From contig JABMQR010000230.1 of NCBI GenBank assembly GCA_013202335.1, positions 1-5,704 of the forward strand: a stretch of DNA of 5,704 nt, given 5' to 3'. The notes under the pieces were generated by a model. It had not been told where the DNA came from. It saw nothing but the letters and a program-made list of their open reading frames with translations, and did no database searches. Positions 1 through 5,349 of this stretch are shown one piece after another. Position 1 is the first letter of the stretch. The number at the start of each line of letters is the position of its first letter. This DNA comes from Bacteroidota bacterium. Its GTDB lineage: Bacteria; Spirochaetota; Spirochaetia; JABMQR01. The position numbers and the translations under genes are program-made.

Positions 1-33
1 CATAGCTTTGTCAGCTTGAAGCGATTGTTAGGC
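1..33 (-). other. Partial attC-like integron recombination site (truncated by window edge)
   Basis: Read on the minus strand from position 33 leftwards, the sequence begins GCCTAACAATCGCTTCAAGC and continues TGACAAAG. It starts with a consensus R'' box (RYYYAAC, here GCCTAAC at 33-27). It then follows the AACAA...TTCAAGC.GAC arrangement known from the left half of class 1 cassette sites such as the aadA attC. The stop codon TAG of a short upstream frame shares its last base with the R'' box, as is usual for cassette genes. The matching L'/R' half would lie outside the window, so folding cannot be tested here. Moderate confidence, because only one arm is visible. Confidence 0.42.
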
Positions 34-110
34 TATTTTTCTTTGTTATAAATAACCGGCATTTTAAACTTCCATTCATTCCATATTTCTTCATTCGATA
101 TCAATTTCAT
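33..110 (-). CDS. Possible small or decayed cassette gene, hypothetical
   Basis: This is a short minus-strand frame of 25 residues from ATG at 110, starting MKLISNEEIWNEWKF and ending VIYNKEK. The composition (charged residues, two Trp) looks protein-like rather than random, and the frame stays open upstream to a TTG at 164, just after an in-frame TAA. There is no clear Shine-Dalgarno before the ATG. The stop codon runs into the attC-like R'' box, which is the main reason to list it. It could be the 3' end of a cassette gene whose upstream part is disrupted, because a neighbouring frame between about 165 and 90 also reads as protein-like. I do not recognise the product. Confidence 0.2.
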   Translation of the reverse strand: MKLISNEEIWNEWKFKMPVIYNKEK

Positions 111-164
111 TATAAAGTGTGCGACATTTATCCTGCTTGGAGATATTCGCCTTGCTGATAGCAA

Positions 165-530
165 TTATCTATTTGCAAGTCAACATTTTACCGTGGTCCG
201 ACACCACCCAAGCAGGGAACTAAAATGAACCAACTCGAAGATTTGTTTTTTGAATTTTGCGCCCTTTCGGGCACACTCACTACAAAATTACTGATTTCTC
301 GTACCTCTGCATTACAATTCCTCCTATCCAATTGGCTCTTTTAACTCAAATAAGTTAAAGGTTACCAACTTAGTTTTGTAGCTGACAAGTTATCCGGGTA
401 TTACCGAATTACTGTTCTGATACTTCCGAGACAAGTGTCCAGATGTTGCCTAAATATGCAACGATAAAACAAACTCTGGGAACTACATCGCCAACTTTTT
501 AGTCAAGGAATGGAGAATATACACAGATAC
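165..530. other. Non-coding or decayed flank downstream of the cluster
   Basis: No intact gene is visible here. Contents: (1) inverted arms CCTGCTTGG (132-140) and CCAAGCAGG (208-216) enclose 67 nt; (2) a local hairpin GTGGT/ACCAC lies at 193-207; (3) a small GCCC/GGGC hairpin lies near 260-272; (4) a GTTGC/GCAAC hairpin lies at 445-462; (5) a good Shine-Dalgarno (GGAGG on the minus strand, 320-324) sits seven bases before an ATG at 312, but the frame stops after ten codons at 280. Other frames beyond that stop remain open for about 40 codons, as expected of a gene broken by stops or frameshifts. G+C looks higher than in the peptide cluster. No T-rich terminator is obvious after the last cluster gene. 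Confidence 0.5.
464..482 (+). repeat. Direct repeat copy 1 flanking maturase 2
   Basis: ATAAAACAAACTCTGGGAA matches 1851-1869 (ATAAAAGCAACTCTGGGAA) at 17 of 19 positions, including an 11-base exact core AACTCTGGGAA. The two copies lie on either side of the second radical SAM gene. Similarity stops beyond these bases. It may be a scar of insertion or duplication, or chance in AT-rich DNA. Confidence 0.4.
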
Positions 531-1796
531 TCATTTATGATGAATATATTTACATATTTTATCTGATTGTAATATATCTCGATCATAATCGTAATTCATA
601 GCAATACATCCCCCTTTACAATAATTAAAATTATTACATTTACTACATAAGCCGATATTCTGTCTGGATCGTATGCCATTAAGTCTATTTGATTCTATCC
701 ATATAGTACTAAGCTTATCATTTTTTATATTTCCACATACTACTGGCATTTTTTCACATGGAAAAACATCCCCATTATAGTTAATAAAACACTGTCTAAT
801 TGCAGCTCCACACATGTTCTGATTAAGACTATTATAAATATTTATATAAGGCAAATGCATGAAAACATTTTTGTATTTTTTTTGAATACTATTCACTATA
901 TTTACCAATCCGTTAATTTCGTTAAATTTAAAACAATCTTCTTTCAAATCTGTTTCAGCTCGTCCTAAAGATTCCATAGGAGTTATTTTAATGAAACTTA
1001 CCGAATCATGGTATTTTTTCAAATATTCAAACAGATCTTCTAAGTTTCTCTTCCTTGCAATATAATTATGAACTACAATTAATCCTTTTTTTACAAATAA
1101 CGATGTATTCTTAGATATTTTCTCAAATGACCCTTTTACTCCAACAAAATTATCATGAAGATATGGTTTAGCTGAATAAATACTCATCTGTATAAAGTTA
1201 CAAGTATCAGTTAGCAAGTCTAAATAATACTCTGCTAAAAATCCATTTGTTTCTAATCCAACTTGGATACCATCAGTTTTTAACCTCCCTAAAATTTCTT
1301 CTATCCCCTCATAGAGTAATACTTCTCCTCCTGTTAGAACAATAGAATAAATTCTCATTTTAATAAATTCATCAATTTGAATTTTTATCGTTTTCTTATC
1401 AACAATATCTAAACCTTCTTCACCTGCGTCCATATAGCAATGCTTACAGAAAAAATTGCATCTCTTTGTGAGCGACCATAGAACAGAAAGAGGAAATTTA
1501 AGGTTCTCGACTGGTTTGAAAGTATCTATTGGATTTATTAAGGATGTTGATACCCAACCCTGAATACATCCATACCAGTAAAGATTATCAAGAGATTTTG
1601 TTACTATATTCTTTTTATTCATTTTAATGTTTTCATTAATAAGGATTTTATTTATCGTCATTTCTTGTTCTAATAAATCTAAAATATTATATTCTAAGAA
1701 ACTGATTGAATGGAAACATTTTTTTACTTTATTAAAAATAACTCCCCCATTTTTTTCTTTTCGAAAATAAACATCTTTGTTCCTAATTATTTTCAT
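531..1796 (-). CDS. Radical SAM/SPASM peptide maturase with PqqD-like domain (maturase 2)
   Basis: This 421-residue protein is predicted to be a cytosolic RiPP-modifying radical SAM enzyme. Residues 1 to about 85 look like a PqqD-like winged-helix leader-recognition domain (FLEYNILDLLEQEMTINKIL region). The radical SAM cluster motif CX3CX2C is at Cys113, Cys117 and Cys120, with Tyr121 after it, and the SAM-binding GGE motif is at 156-158. The C-terminal SPASM domain shows Cys336, an NGDVFPC segment ending at Cys347, then CX2CX5CX3C at 384, 387, 393 and 397, and a final Cys415. That is a full set for auxiliary iron-sulfur clusters. The ATG at 1796 follows an AAGG sequence about ten bases upstream. 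It is last in the minus-strand series, separated from maturase 1 by 311 bases, so it may have its own promoter. Radical SAM-SPASM enzymes of this architecture form Cys thioethers in sactipeptides and ranthipeptides. The bond type here is inferred, not shown. Confidence 0.95.
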   Translation of the reverse strand: MKIIRNKDVYFRKEKNGGVIFNKVKKCFHSISFLEYNILDLLEQEMTINKILINENIKMNKKNIVTKSLDNLYWYGCIQGWVSTSLINPIDTFKPVENLKFPLSVLWSLTKRCNFFCKHCYMDAGEEGLDIVDKKTIKIQIDEFIKMRIYSIVLTGGEVLLYEGIEEILGRLKTDGIQVGLETNGFLAEYYLDLLTDTCNFIQMSIYSAKPYLHDNFVGVKGSFEKISKNTSLFVKKGLIVVHNYIARKRNLEDLFEYLKKYHDSVSFIKITPMESLGRAETDLKEDCFKFNEINGLVNIVNSIQKKYKNVFMHLPYINIYNSLNQNMCGAAIRQCFINYNGDVFPCEKMPVVCGNIKNDKLSTIWIESNRLNGIRSRQNIGLCSKCNNFNYCKGGCIAMNYDYDRDILQSDKICKYIHHK

Positions 1797-1850
1797 ATTT
1801 ACATAACCTTTTTAAAATAAATCAAATTTCATACTTGTTTGTGTAGAAAA

Positions 1851-1869
1851 ATAAAAGCAACTCTGGGAA
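1851..1869 (+). repeat. Direct repeat copy 2 flanking maturase 2
   Basis: ATAAAAGCAACTCTGGGAA is the partner of the 19-base repeat at 464-482 (17 of 19 identical). It lies 55 bases upstream of the maturase 2 start codon on the transcribed strand. Confidence 0.4.
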
Positions 1870-1887
1870 GATATGGAATAACGTTAC

Positions 1888-1916
1888 AAAATACATGTAA
1901 TATATATTTGACTCAA
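1888..1916 (-). promoter_or_regulatory. Candidate promoter for maturase 2
   Basis: On the minus strand TTGAGT (1916-1911) is followed after 17 bases by TATTTT (1893-1888). Each hexamer matches four of six sigma-70 consensus bases. It would place a transcript start roughly 85 bases before the maturase 2 start. The support is the correct spacing and the unusually long gap; in DNA this AT-rich such matches occur by chance. Confidence 0.25.
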
Positions 1917-1969
1917 ACGATACTTGCTTTTTATGAACTTATTCATAATTACAAATTTCAATTGATAAA

Positions 1970-1984
1970 AGTAGTCAGGCTACT
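1970..1984 (-). terminator. Weak hairpin with T tract after maturase 1
   Basis: AGTAG (1970-1974) and CTACT (1980-1984) form a five-bp stem with a five-base loop. On the minus strand the stem is followed by TTTT. A stem this short and AT-rich would be at best a partial terminator between maturase 1 and maturase 2. Confidence 0.22.
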
Positions 1985-2107
1985 CTTTTGTAAAGCCTTT
2001 TCAAGAGCACTGCAGGTTCGATGGTTTGCTTTTTTAATAATTTGAATAATTAATATACAAAAACTAAATGATTATAACTATTTGAAAAAAGTATAGTATC
2101 TACATAA

Positions 2108-3460
2108 TTAGAAGATCGAATGCTTACATGATCCATCAAAAATATAATTCTTATCAACACTCTCAATAAGGCTCCTGAATTGAGGAGACTTATTGAATAG
2201 ATTACAACCTTTCTTTAAAACACATTGCTTGATCCCATGATAGACACACGAGGGACAGAAACCGATGGCATCACAATCACCACACATTTCTTTATTAGGA
2301 GGAGGAGTATCATGTAATTTATTTATTATTTCACATTTCACTATTTCATCAATACTTTCCTTAATATTCCCAATTGATAACAATCCAATAGGCATTATAA
2401 CACAAGGGCGGATATCACCTGAAGGTGAAACAGCCCAACTCCGATGTCCAAGTCCACAGTTCTGTTTTCCTTTAATCAGTCCTTCCATTACATTCTTATG
2501 AAGTAAATTAATAAAATCTTTATTCTCTTCAATTATTTTATTCAAATAATCAGTTATTTCCTGAGGTGGGTGATTTTCAGCAAATAGTCTAAATGATTCT
2601 GCATAAATTGAACCTCTACCATCGGGAATTACCGGACCAAAAGCAAAGCACTTTGCACCAAGCTCTTTTGAAAGATTTAAAGTATTACCAATATCAAAGA
2701 TATTTGCTGGAATAAAAGACATCGCATTACGACATAAAAAACCTTCCTCGGAAAGTATTTTTGTTGCATTACATGCTCTACGCCAAGAACCTTCTTTCTG
2801 GCGAAACTCATCATGAAATTTAGAAGTTGAACTATCTAAGCTAACACTAAATATTACTTTATCATTCAAATGTTTTATTTTCTTAATAAAAGAGTTATCT
2901 ATATCCCATCCATTAGACAATATTGCGATACACATAATACCCTCTACACTAGCAATGGATTCAATGATATTGAGAATCTCAGGATGACAGAGACATTCAC
3001 CACCAGTAAGTTCTACTACTCGCAATCCTTTTTTAGCGGCATTTTTTATGAAGGTAATTAGGAGTTCTCTATCTAAATAAACACCTGTATTTTTAGCATC
3101 ACGATAACAATGTCTGCAAGACAGATTACATACAGATGTTAACTCTATTGCTGCATGTGAAGGGTAATAATAGATATTACTTCCTGTTGTTATTAATTCT
3201 GATTTTTTGTCGAATTGTTTGATGATATTGTTTCGCATAAGATAATCAATTGTTTTATTAATCTTGTTCATTCCAAGTTTTGTTTTGGAAACAATATCAC
3301 TAACAGTGTTTTGACCATCACAGTAATTAAGAACTGGTTTATATTGGTTTAATAGGCCTGATATTTGTTGTAAATTCCTAGGATCATTAGATTTGGGATA
3401 TATTGTTAATCCTTCAGGTGTGCGATGAACACTATATGAATCATTTATAGAGTAATACAT
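2108..3460 (-). CDS. Radical SAM/SPASM peptide maturase with PqqD-like domain (maturase 1)
   Basis: This 450-residue protein is encoded directly after the precursor gene and is predicted to modify it in the cytosol. Residues about 1-90 form a PqqD-like leader-recognition winged helix (GQNTVSDIVSKTKL, then a predicted recognition helix). The radical SAM motif CX3CX2C is at Cys111, Cys115 and Cys118, followed by Tyr119, with GGE at 153-155. The SPASM region has Cys335, SPSGDIRPC ending at Cys353, then Cys393, 396, 402, 405, 413 and 419. This is close to the CX2CX5CX3C pattern, but with X2 between the last two cysteines. The start is well supported: GGAG lies six bases before the ATG. It shares domain order but little obvious sequence with maturase 2, so the two are not a recent duplication. 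The arrangement recalls thuricin CD, which uses two radical SAM enzymes (TrnC and TrnD). Whether both act on the one visible peptide is inference. Confidence 0.95.
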   Translation of the reverse strand: MYYSINDSYSVHRTPEGLTIYPKSNDPRNLQQISGLLNQYKPVLNYCDGQNTVSDIVSKTKLGMNKINKTIDYLMRNNIIKQFDKKSELITTGSNIYYYPSHAAIELTSVCNLSCRHCYRDAKNTGVYLDRELLITFIKNAAKKGLRVVELTGGECLCHPEILNIIESIASVEGIMCIAILSNGWDIDNSFIKKIKHLNDKVIFSVSLDSSTSKFHDEFRQKEGSWRRACNATKILSEEGFLCRNAMSFIPANIFDIGNTLNLSKELGAKCFAFGPVIPDGRGSIYAESFRLFAENHPPQEITDYLNKIIEENKDFINLLHKNVMEGLIKGKQNCGLGHRSWAVSPSGDIRPCVIMPIGLLSIGNIKESIDEIVKCEIINKLHDTPPPNKEMCGDCDAIGFCPSCVYHGIKQCVLKKGCNLFNKSPQFRSLIESVDKNYIFDGSCKHSIF

Positions 3461-3480
3461 AAAAATCTCCTTTTTAAAAA

Positions 3481-3491
3481 AGCGGGTGAAT
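3481..3491. repeat. Downstream arm of inverted repeat bracketing the precursor gene
   Basis: AGCGGGTGAAT on the plus strand is the exact reverse complement of 3685-3695. On the transcribed strand it reads ATTCACCCGCT and continues into five more Ts (six in a row), so in RNA it would form the 3' side of a stem followed by a U tract. It sits just upstream of the maturase 1 ribosome binding site. Within the enclosed region I see no closer pairing partner. Confidence 0.6.
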
Positions 3492-3531
3492 ACTTACTAC
3501 ATATACTAATAAAGTAGGTCTTTACATAGAA

Positions 3532-3621
3532 TTACCAAGCATAGAGAGCGACTAGCCCAGCAATGGCAAGAACTCCTGTCGTTATACAGAAAGCACAACT
3601 TACACAAATTAAACAATCCAT
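3532..3621 (-). CDS. Sactipeptide-like four-cysteine precursor peptide
   Basis: This 29-codon gene runs from ATG at 3621 to TAA at 3532-3534. Residues 1-12 carry Cys3, Cys6, Cys9 and Cys12 (CxxCxxCxxC), and residues 13-29 read ITTGVLAIAGLVALYAW. Four evenly spaced N-terminal cysteines plus a hydrophobic half is the layout of hairpin sactipeptides. The spacing is identical to thurincin H (Cys4, 7, 10, 13), and from the first Cys to the end there are 27 residues against 28 in mature thurincin H. In that family a radical SAM enzyme joins each Cys to an alpha carbon in the second half. The start is the only usable one in frame: the next codon block upstream ends at TAA (3651-3649). The overlapping ATG at 3626 gives only a five-codon frame. 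A G9 tract six bases upstream can act as Shine-Dalgarno. The oddity is the missing leader: only Met-Asp precedes the first Cys. It could also be a ranthipeptide or another Cys-rich RiPP. Confidence 0.85.
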   Translation of the reverse strand: MDCLICVSCAFCITTGVLAIAGLVALYAW

Positions 3622-3627
3622 GGCATA

Positions 3628-3636
3628 CCCCCCCCC
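3628..3636 (-). promoter_or_regulatory. Nine-G tract acting as ribosome binding site of the precursor gene
   Basis: On the minus strand nine consecutive Gs end six bases before the precursor ATG. No other purine-rich Shine-Dalgarno is present. GGGGG can pair with the CCUCC of 16S rRNA using one G-U pair. Homopolymer G tracts change length readily, so the strength of this site could vary between cells, and the exact length in an assembly may be wrong. Confidence 0.5.
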
Positions 3637-3645
3637 AAATAAATT

Positions 3646-3674
3646 TTTTTATTCAGCAAATAAAATATTTTCAA
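3646..3674 (-). promoter_or_regulatory. Candidate promoter for the precursor gene
   Basis: On the minus strand TTGAAA (3674-3669, five of six consensus bases) is followed after 17 bases by TAAAAA (3651-3646, four of six). It would start a transcript only about 20 bases before the precursor ATG. That would let the peptide be made in excess over the transporter genes. AT-rich context makes chance matches likely. Confidence 0.3.
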
Positions 3675-3684
3675 AAGAAAAAGA

Positions 3685-3695
3685 ATTCACCCGCT
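3685..3695. repeat. Upstream arm of inverted repeat bracketing the precursor gene
   Basis: ATTCACCCGCT on the plus strand (AGCGGGTGAAT on the transcribed strand) pairs perfectly with 3481-3491 across 193 bases that contain the whole precursor gene. Inside the 11-bp stem, three further pairs (CTT with AAG) can form after one mismatch. It lies between the permease stop and the candidate precursor promoter, so the two arms are only together in transcripts coming from the ABC genes. Confidence 0.6.
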
Positions 3696-3703
3696 AATGA
3701 AAA

Positions 3704-4375
3704 TTAAAAATCTCTCTTATTGTAATTTTTATATGAGATTAAAATTGAAAGAGATAAACAAATCAGAAAAAACAGACTCCCAAAACCGATAATAAAGCAT
3801 TCGTTATCATTCCGAGAGAACTTCTCATAAAGAGACTTGAATATCATAGTATGAATCAGGACTTTAGAAATAAAAGCCGGAATTAAACATATGCTGATAA
3901 AAATAACCATCATAACCTTCTGTCCGACTGTACTGCCATATTTTAAATATATGGGAAAGACAACCATTGCAAATAAAGAAGATATATAAAAGGCTAAGTA
4001 ATAGATATTATTGTTAATATCATAATTAATAATACCAAAGGTCGATAAAAGTGTCTCATCTATAAAGCACCATATTAATATAGAGATGAGAACTAGAGAA
4101 AAAGTGATATATCTAAATATTACTATCTGTAAACGTGTAAATGGAAAACTGATATAAATTGAATCTAATTTATCTTTTTCATCCAGGGCAAACAGACTAA
4201 ATATAAAGATGTAACAAATTAACAGAGTTATGATTAATACTCCCAATTTTACATCTACACTACCGGGAATAGTCATATATGAATTTAAGAATGGTAGCAG
4301 AAAAGTACTTAATAAGAACAAAAATATAATACTCTTTTTAAAAGGCAGAATATCTTTTAAAATTAATCCAAACAT
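3704..4375 (-). CDS. ABC-2 type transporter permease subunit
   Basis: This 223-residue integral membrane protein has six predicted helices, at about residues 14-31, 44-64, 83-104, 124-144, 153-172 and 193-214. Between helices 2 and 3 lies DEKDKLDSIYISFPFTRLQI. This resembles the cytosolic loop with a conserved 'LPxSRxQIVxxxY' type segment in small ABC-2 permeases (the ABC2_membrane_5 type). It should dimerise with two copies of the ATPase encoded 11 bases upstream. AGGAA directly after the ATPase stop codon serves as its ribosome binding site, so the two are translationally close. In RiPP clusters such pairs commonly expel the mature peptide to give self-immunity, or export it. Nothing in the sequence decides between the two. 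No peptidase domain is present. Confidence 0.93.
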   Translation of the reverse strand: MFGLILKDILPFKKSIIFLFLLSTFLLPFLNSYMTIPGSVDVKLGVLIITLLICYIFIFSLFALDEKDKLDSIYISFPFTRLQIVIFRYITFSLVLISILIWCFIDETLLSTFGIINYDINNNIYYLAFYISSLFAMVVFPIYLKYGSTVGQKVMMVIFISICLIPAFISKVLIHTMIFKSLYEKFSRNDNECFIIGFGSLFFLICLSLSILISYKNYNKRDF

Positions 4376-4386
4376 CTTTTTTTCCT

Positions 4387-5262
4387 CTAGTAGTCAGTAT
4401 TTTCAGAATCAATCTGATAGTATTGCATGATGTCGTCTATCTTGACCTCTTCAAATGTATACTGTCTATGTTCACATTTCATGTTATCAAGATCTTGCTT
4501 TTGAGATAGTGCAGAGAACGCATCACCCGAAGAATTAACACCAATAAACTTCTGTGAAGCCGTTTCCTCAAATGATGAAACAGAACCTCTAACAAGAGTG
4601 TAACTATTCATTAATTCTGAAGTGGTTTGGATAAGTTTTATTTCGCCATCTACCAGTAACACTATCTTATTAGCTATTCTTTCTAAATCGGTTGTGATAT
4701 GGGTAGAGAAAAGAACCGTAATATTCTTATTTTTCACAATGGCTGATAACGTATGTAATATTTCGATTCTCGATACTGGATCAAGCCCTGATGTTGGCTC
4801 ATCAAGAATAAGAATTTTTGCATTTCTGGATAAAGCTGCAGCCAAAGAAAATTTTGCTTTCATACCCCTTGAGAATTCTTTTAGCTTTTTATGAAGCGGT
4901 AATTTAAATTGTTCTAAAAATTCTATAAAAGATACTGAATCCCATTTCTTATAAATATGTTTTAATATTTGATCAATTTCATATGGATTTAGATCACTCC
5001 AATAATTACATTCATCATAAACAAACCCAATATTTGTTAGTGCAAAATTTCTATTTTTGGAGGTCTCCTCTCCAAAAACCTCTATTGAACCGCTATCTGA
5101 TTTTACTAAACCCATTATCAGTTTTATTGTTGTGGTTTTACCTGCACCATTTGGACCAATGAGTCCGGTAACAGAGCCTTGTTCAAGATTGAAAGATAAA
5201 TCATTTAACGAGAAACTATTATATTTCTTACAAAGTCCGTCTACCTTTAAAGCTATCTGCAT
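4387..5262 (-). CDS. ABC transporter ATP-binding protein
   Basis: This 291-residue ATPase is the first gene of the cluster. Walker A GPNGAGKT is at 36-43, Walker B LILDEP at 151-156 with the D-loop SGLD at 158-161, and the switch histidine is His188 (STH). The signature motif is the divergent FSRGMK at 130-135. The usual Q-loop glutamine is replaced in GFVYDE (79-84). Both features are common in YtrB-like ATPases of antibiotic-export and immunity systems. Residues from about 210 form a C-terminal extension of about 80 residues with no motif I recognise. AGGAG lies a few bases before the ATG at 5262. It energises the six-helix permease encoded next. The role is probably peptide efflux or immunity, inferred from position beside a RiPP precursor. 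Confidence 0.96.
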   Translation of the reverse strand: MQIALKVDGLCKKYNSFSLNDLSFNLEQGSVTGLIGPNGAGKTTTIKLIMGLVKSDSGSIEVFGEETSKNRNFALTNIGFVYDECNYWSDLNPYEIDQILKHIYKKWDSVSFIEFLEQFKLPLHKKLKEFSRGMKAKFSLAAALSRNAKILILDEPTSGLDPVSRIEILHTLSAIVKNKNITVLFSTHITTDLERIANKIVLLVDGEIKLIQTTSELMNSYTLVRGSVSSFEETASQKFIGVNSSGDAFSALSQKQDLDNMKCEHRQYTFEEVKIDDIMQYYQIDSENTDY

Positions 5263-5288
5263 ATCTACTCCTTAAGATACTAAGAAAC

Positions 5289-5306
5289 ACTTAAATTCTT
5301 TTAAGT
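5289..5306. promoter_or_regulatory. 18-bp palindrome upstream of the ABC/peptide cluster
   Basis: ACTTAAATTCTTTTAAGT consists of two perfect seven-base arms around TTCT, 27 bases before the first start codon of the cluster. It could be a binding site for a dimeric regulator or a weak 5' UTR hairpin. A TATAAA sequence on the minus strand (5346-5341) further upstream could be a -10 element, but no convincing -35 goes with it. No regulator gene is in the window. Confidence 0.3.
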
Positions 5307-5349
5307 TAACTGCAATAAAAATAAAATTAAAAAAAATTGATTTATACTA

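Larger units (their letters stand above)
1797..2107. other. Long spacer between the two maturase genes
   Basis: This is 311 bases of mostly AT-rich sequence, much longer than the other gaps in the cluster (11, 82 and 71 bases). It holds a weak minus-strand promoter candidate (1888-1916), a weak hairpin (1970-1984) and one copy of a 19-base direct repeat (1851-1869). The only frames are a 20-codon minus-strand frame (1946-1884, one Cys, no clear ribosome binding site) and a plus-strand TTG-started frame without a ribosome binding site. Neither looks like a second precursor. The segment 1966-1980 matches 14 of 15 bases with 5653-5667 in the upstream flank. Confidence 0.5.

Noticed and set aside
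280..312. Ten-codon frame with a strong GGAGG ribosome binding site on the minus strand
   Set aside because: It is too short and carries no motif. It may be the start of a broken gene, so it is mentioned only within the flank description.
1884..1946. 20-codon minus-strand frame (MNKFIKSKYRLSQ...) as a second precursor
   Set aside because: It has a single Cys, a basic composition and no good ribosome binding site. It lacks the Cys pattern expected for these maturases.
2010..2035. GCAGGTTCGATGG segment as a tRNA T-arm or tRNA fragment
   Set aside because: The stem needs G-T pairs and an eight-base loop, and no acceptor, anticodon arm or CCA end is nearby.
1839..2045. 68-codon plus-strand frame in the spacer between the maturases
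   Set aside because: It starts at TTG without a ribosome binding site, shows no recognisable motif, and lies among uniformly minus-strand genes.
2265..2501. Plus-strand frames inside the maturases and ABC genes
   Set aside because: They are antisense shadows of genes with clear catalytic motifs and show no features of their own.
3532..3621. CxxCxxCxxC read as a ferredoxin-type iron-sulfur motif
   Set aside because: The fourth Cys spacing is not that of bacterial ferredoxins, and a 29-residue peptide with a hydrophobic tail next to radical SAM maturases fits a RiPP better.
3506..3657. Cys-rich alternative frame (NLCKLCF...) overlapping the precursor
   Set aside because: It has no start codon or ribosome binding site. 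The cysteines are a by-product of the real frame, which has an ATG, a G-rich ribosome binding site and a RiPP-like composition.
3649..3690. 13-codon GTG-started frame just upstream of the precursor as its leader
   Set aside because: It is in the precursor frame but ends in TAA before the G tract, so it cannot be a leader without stop read-through. It has no good ribosome binding site.
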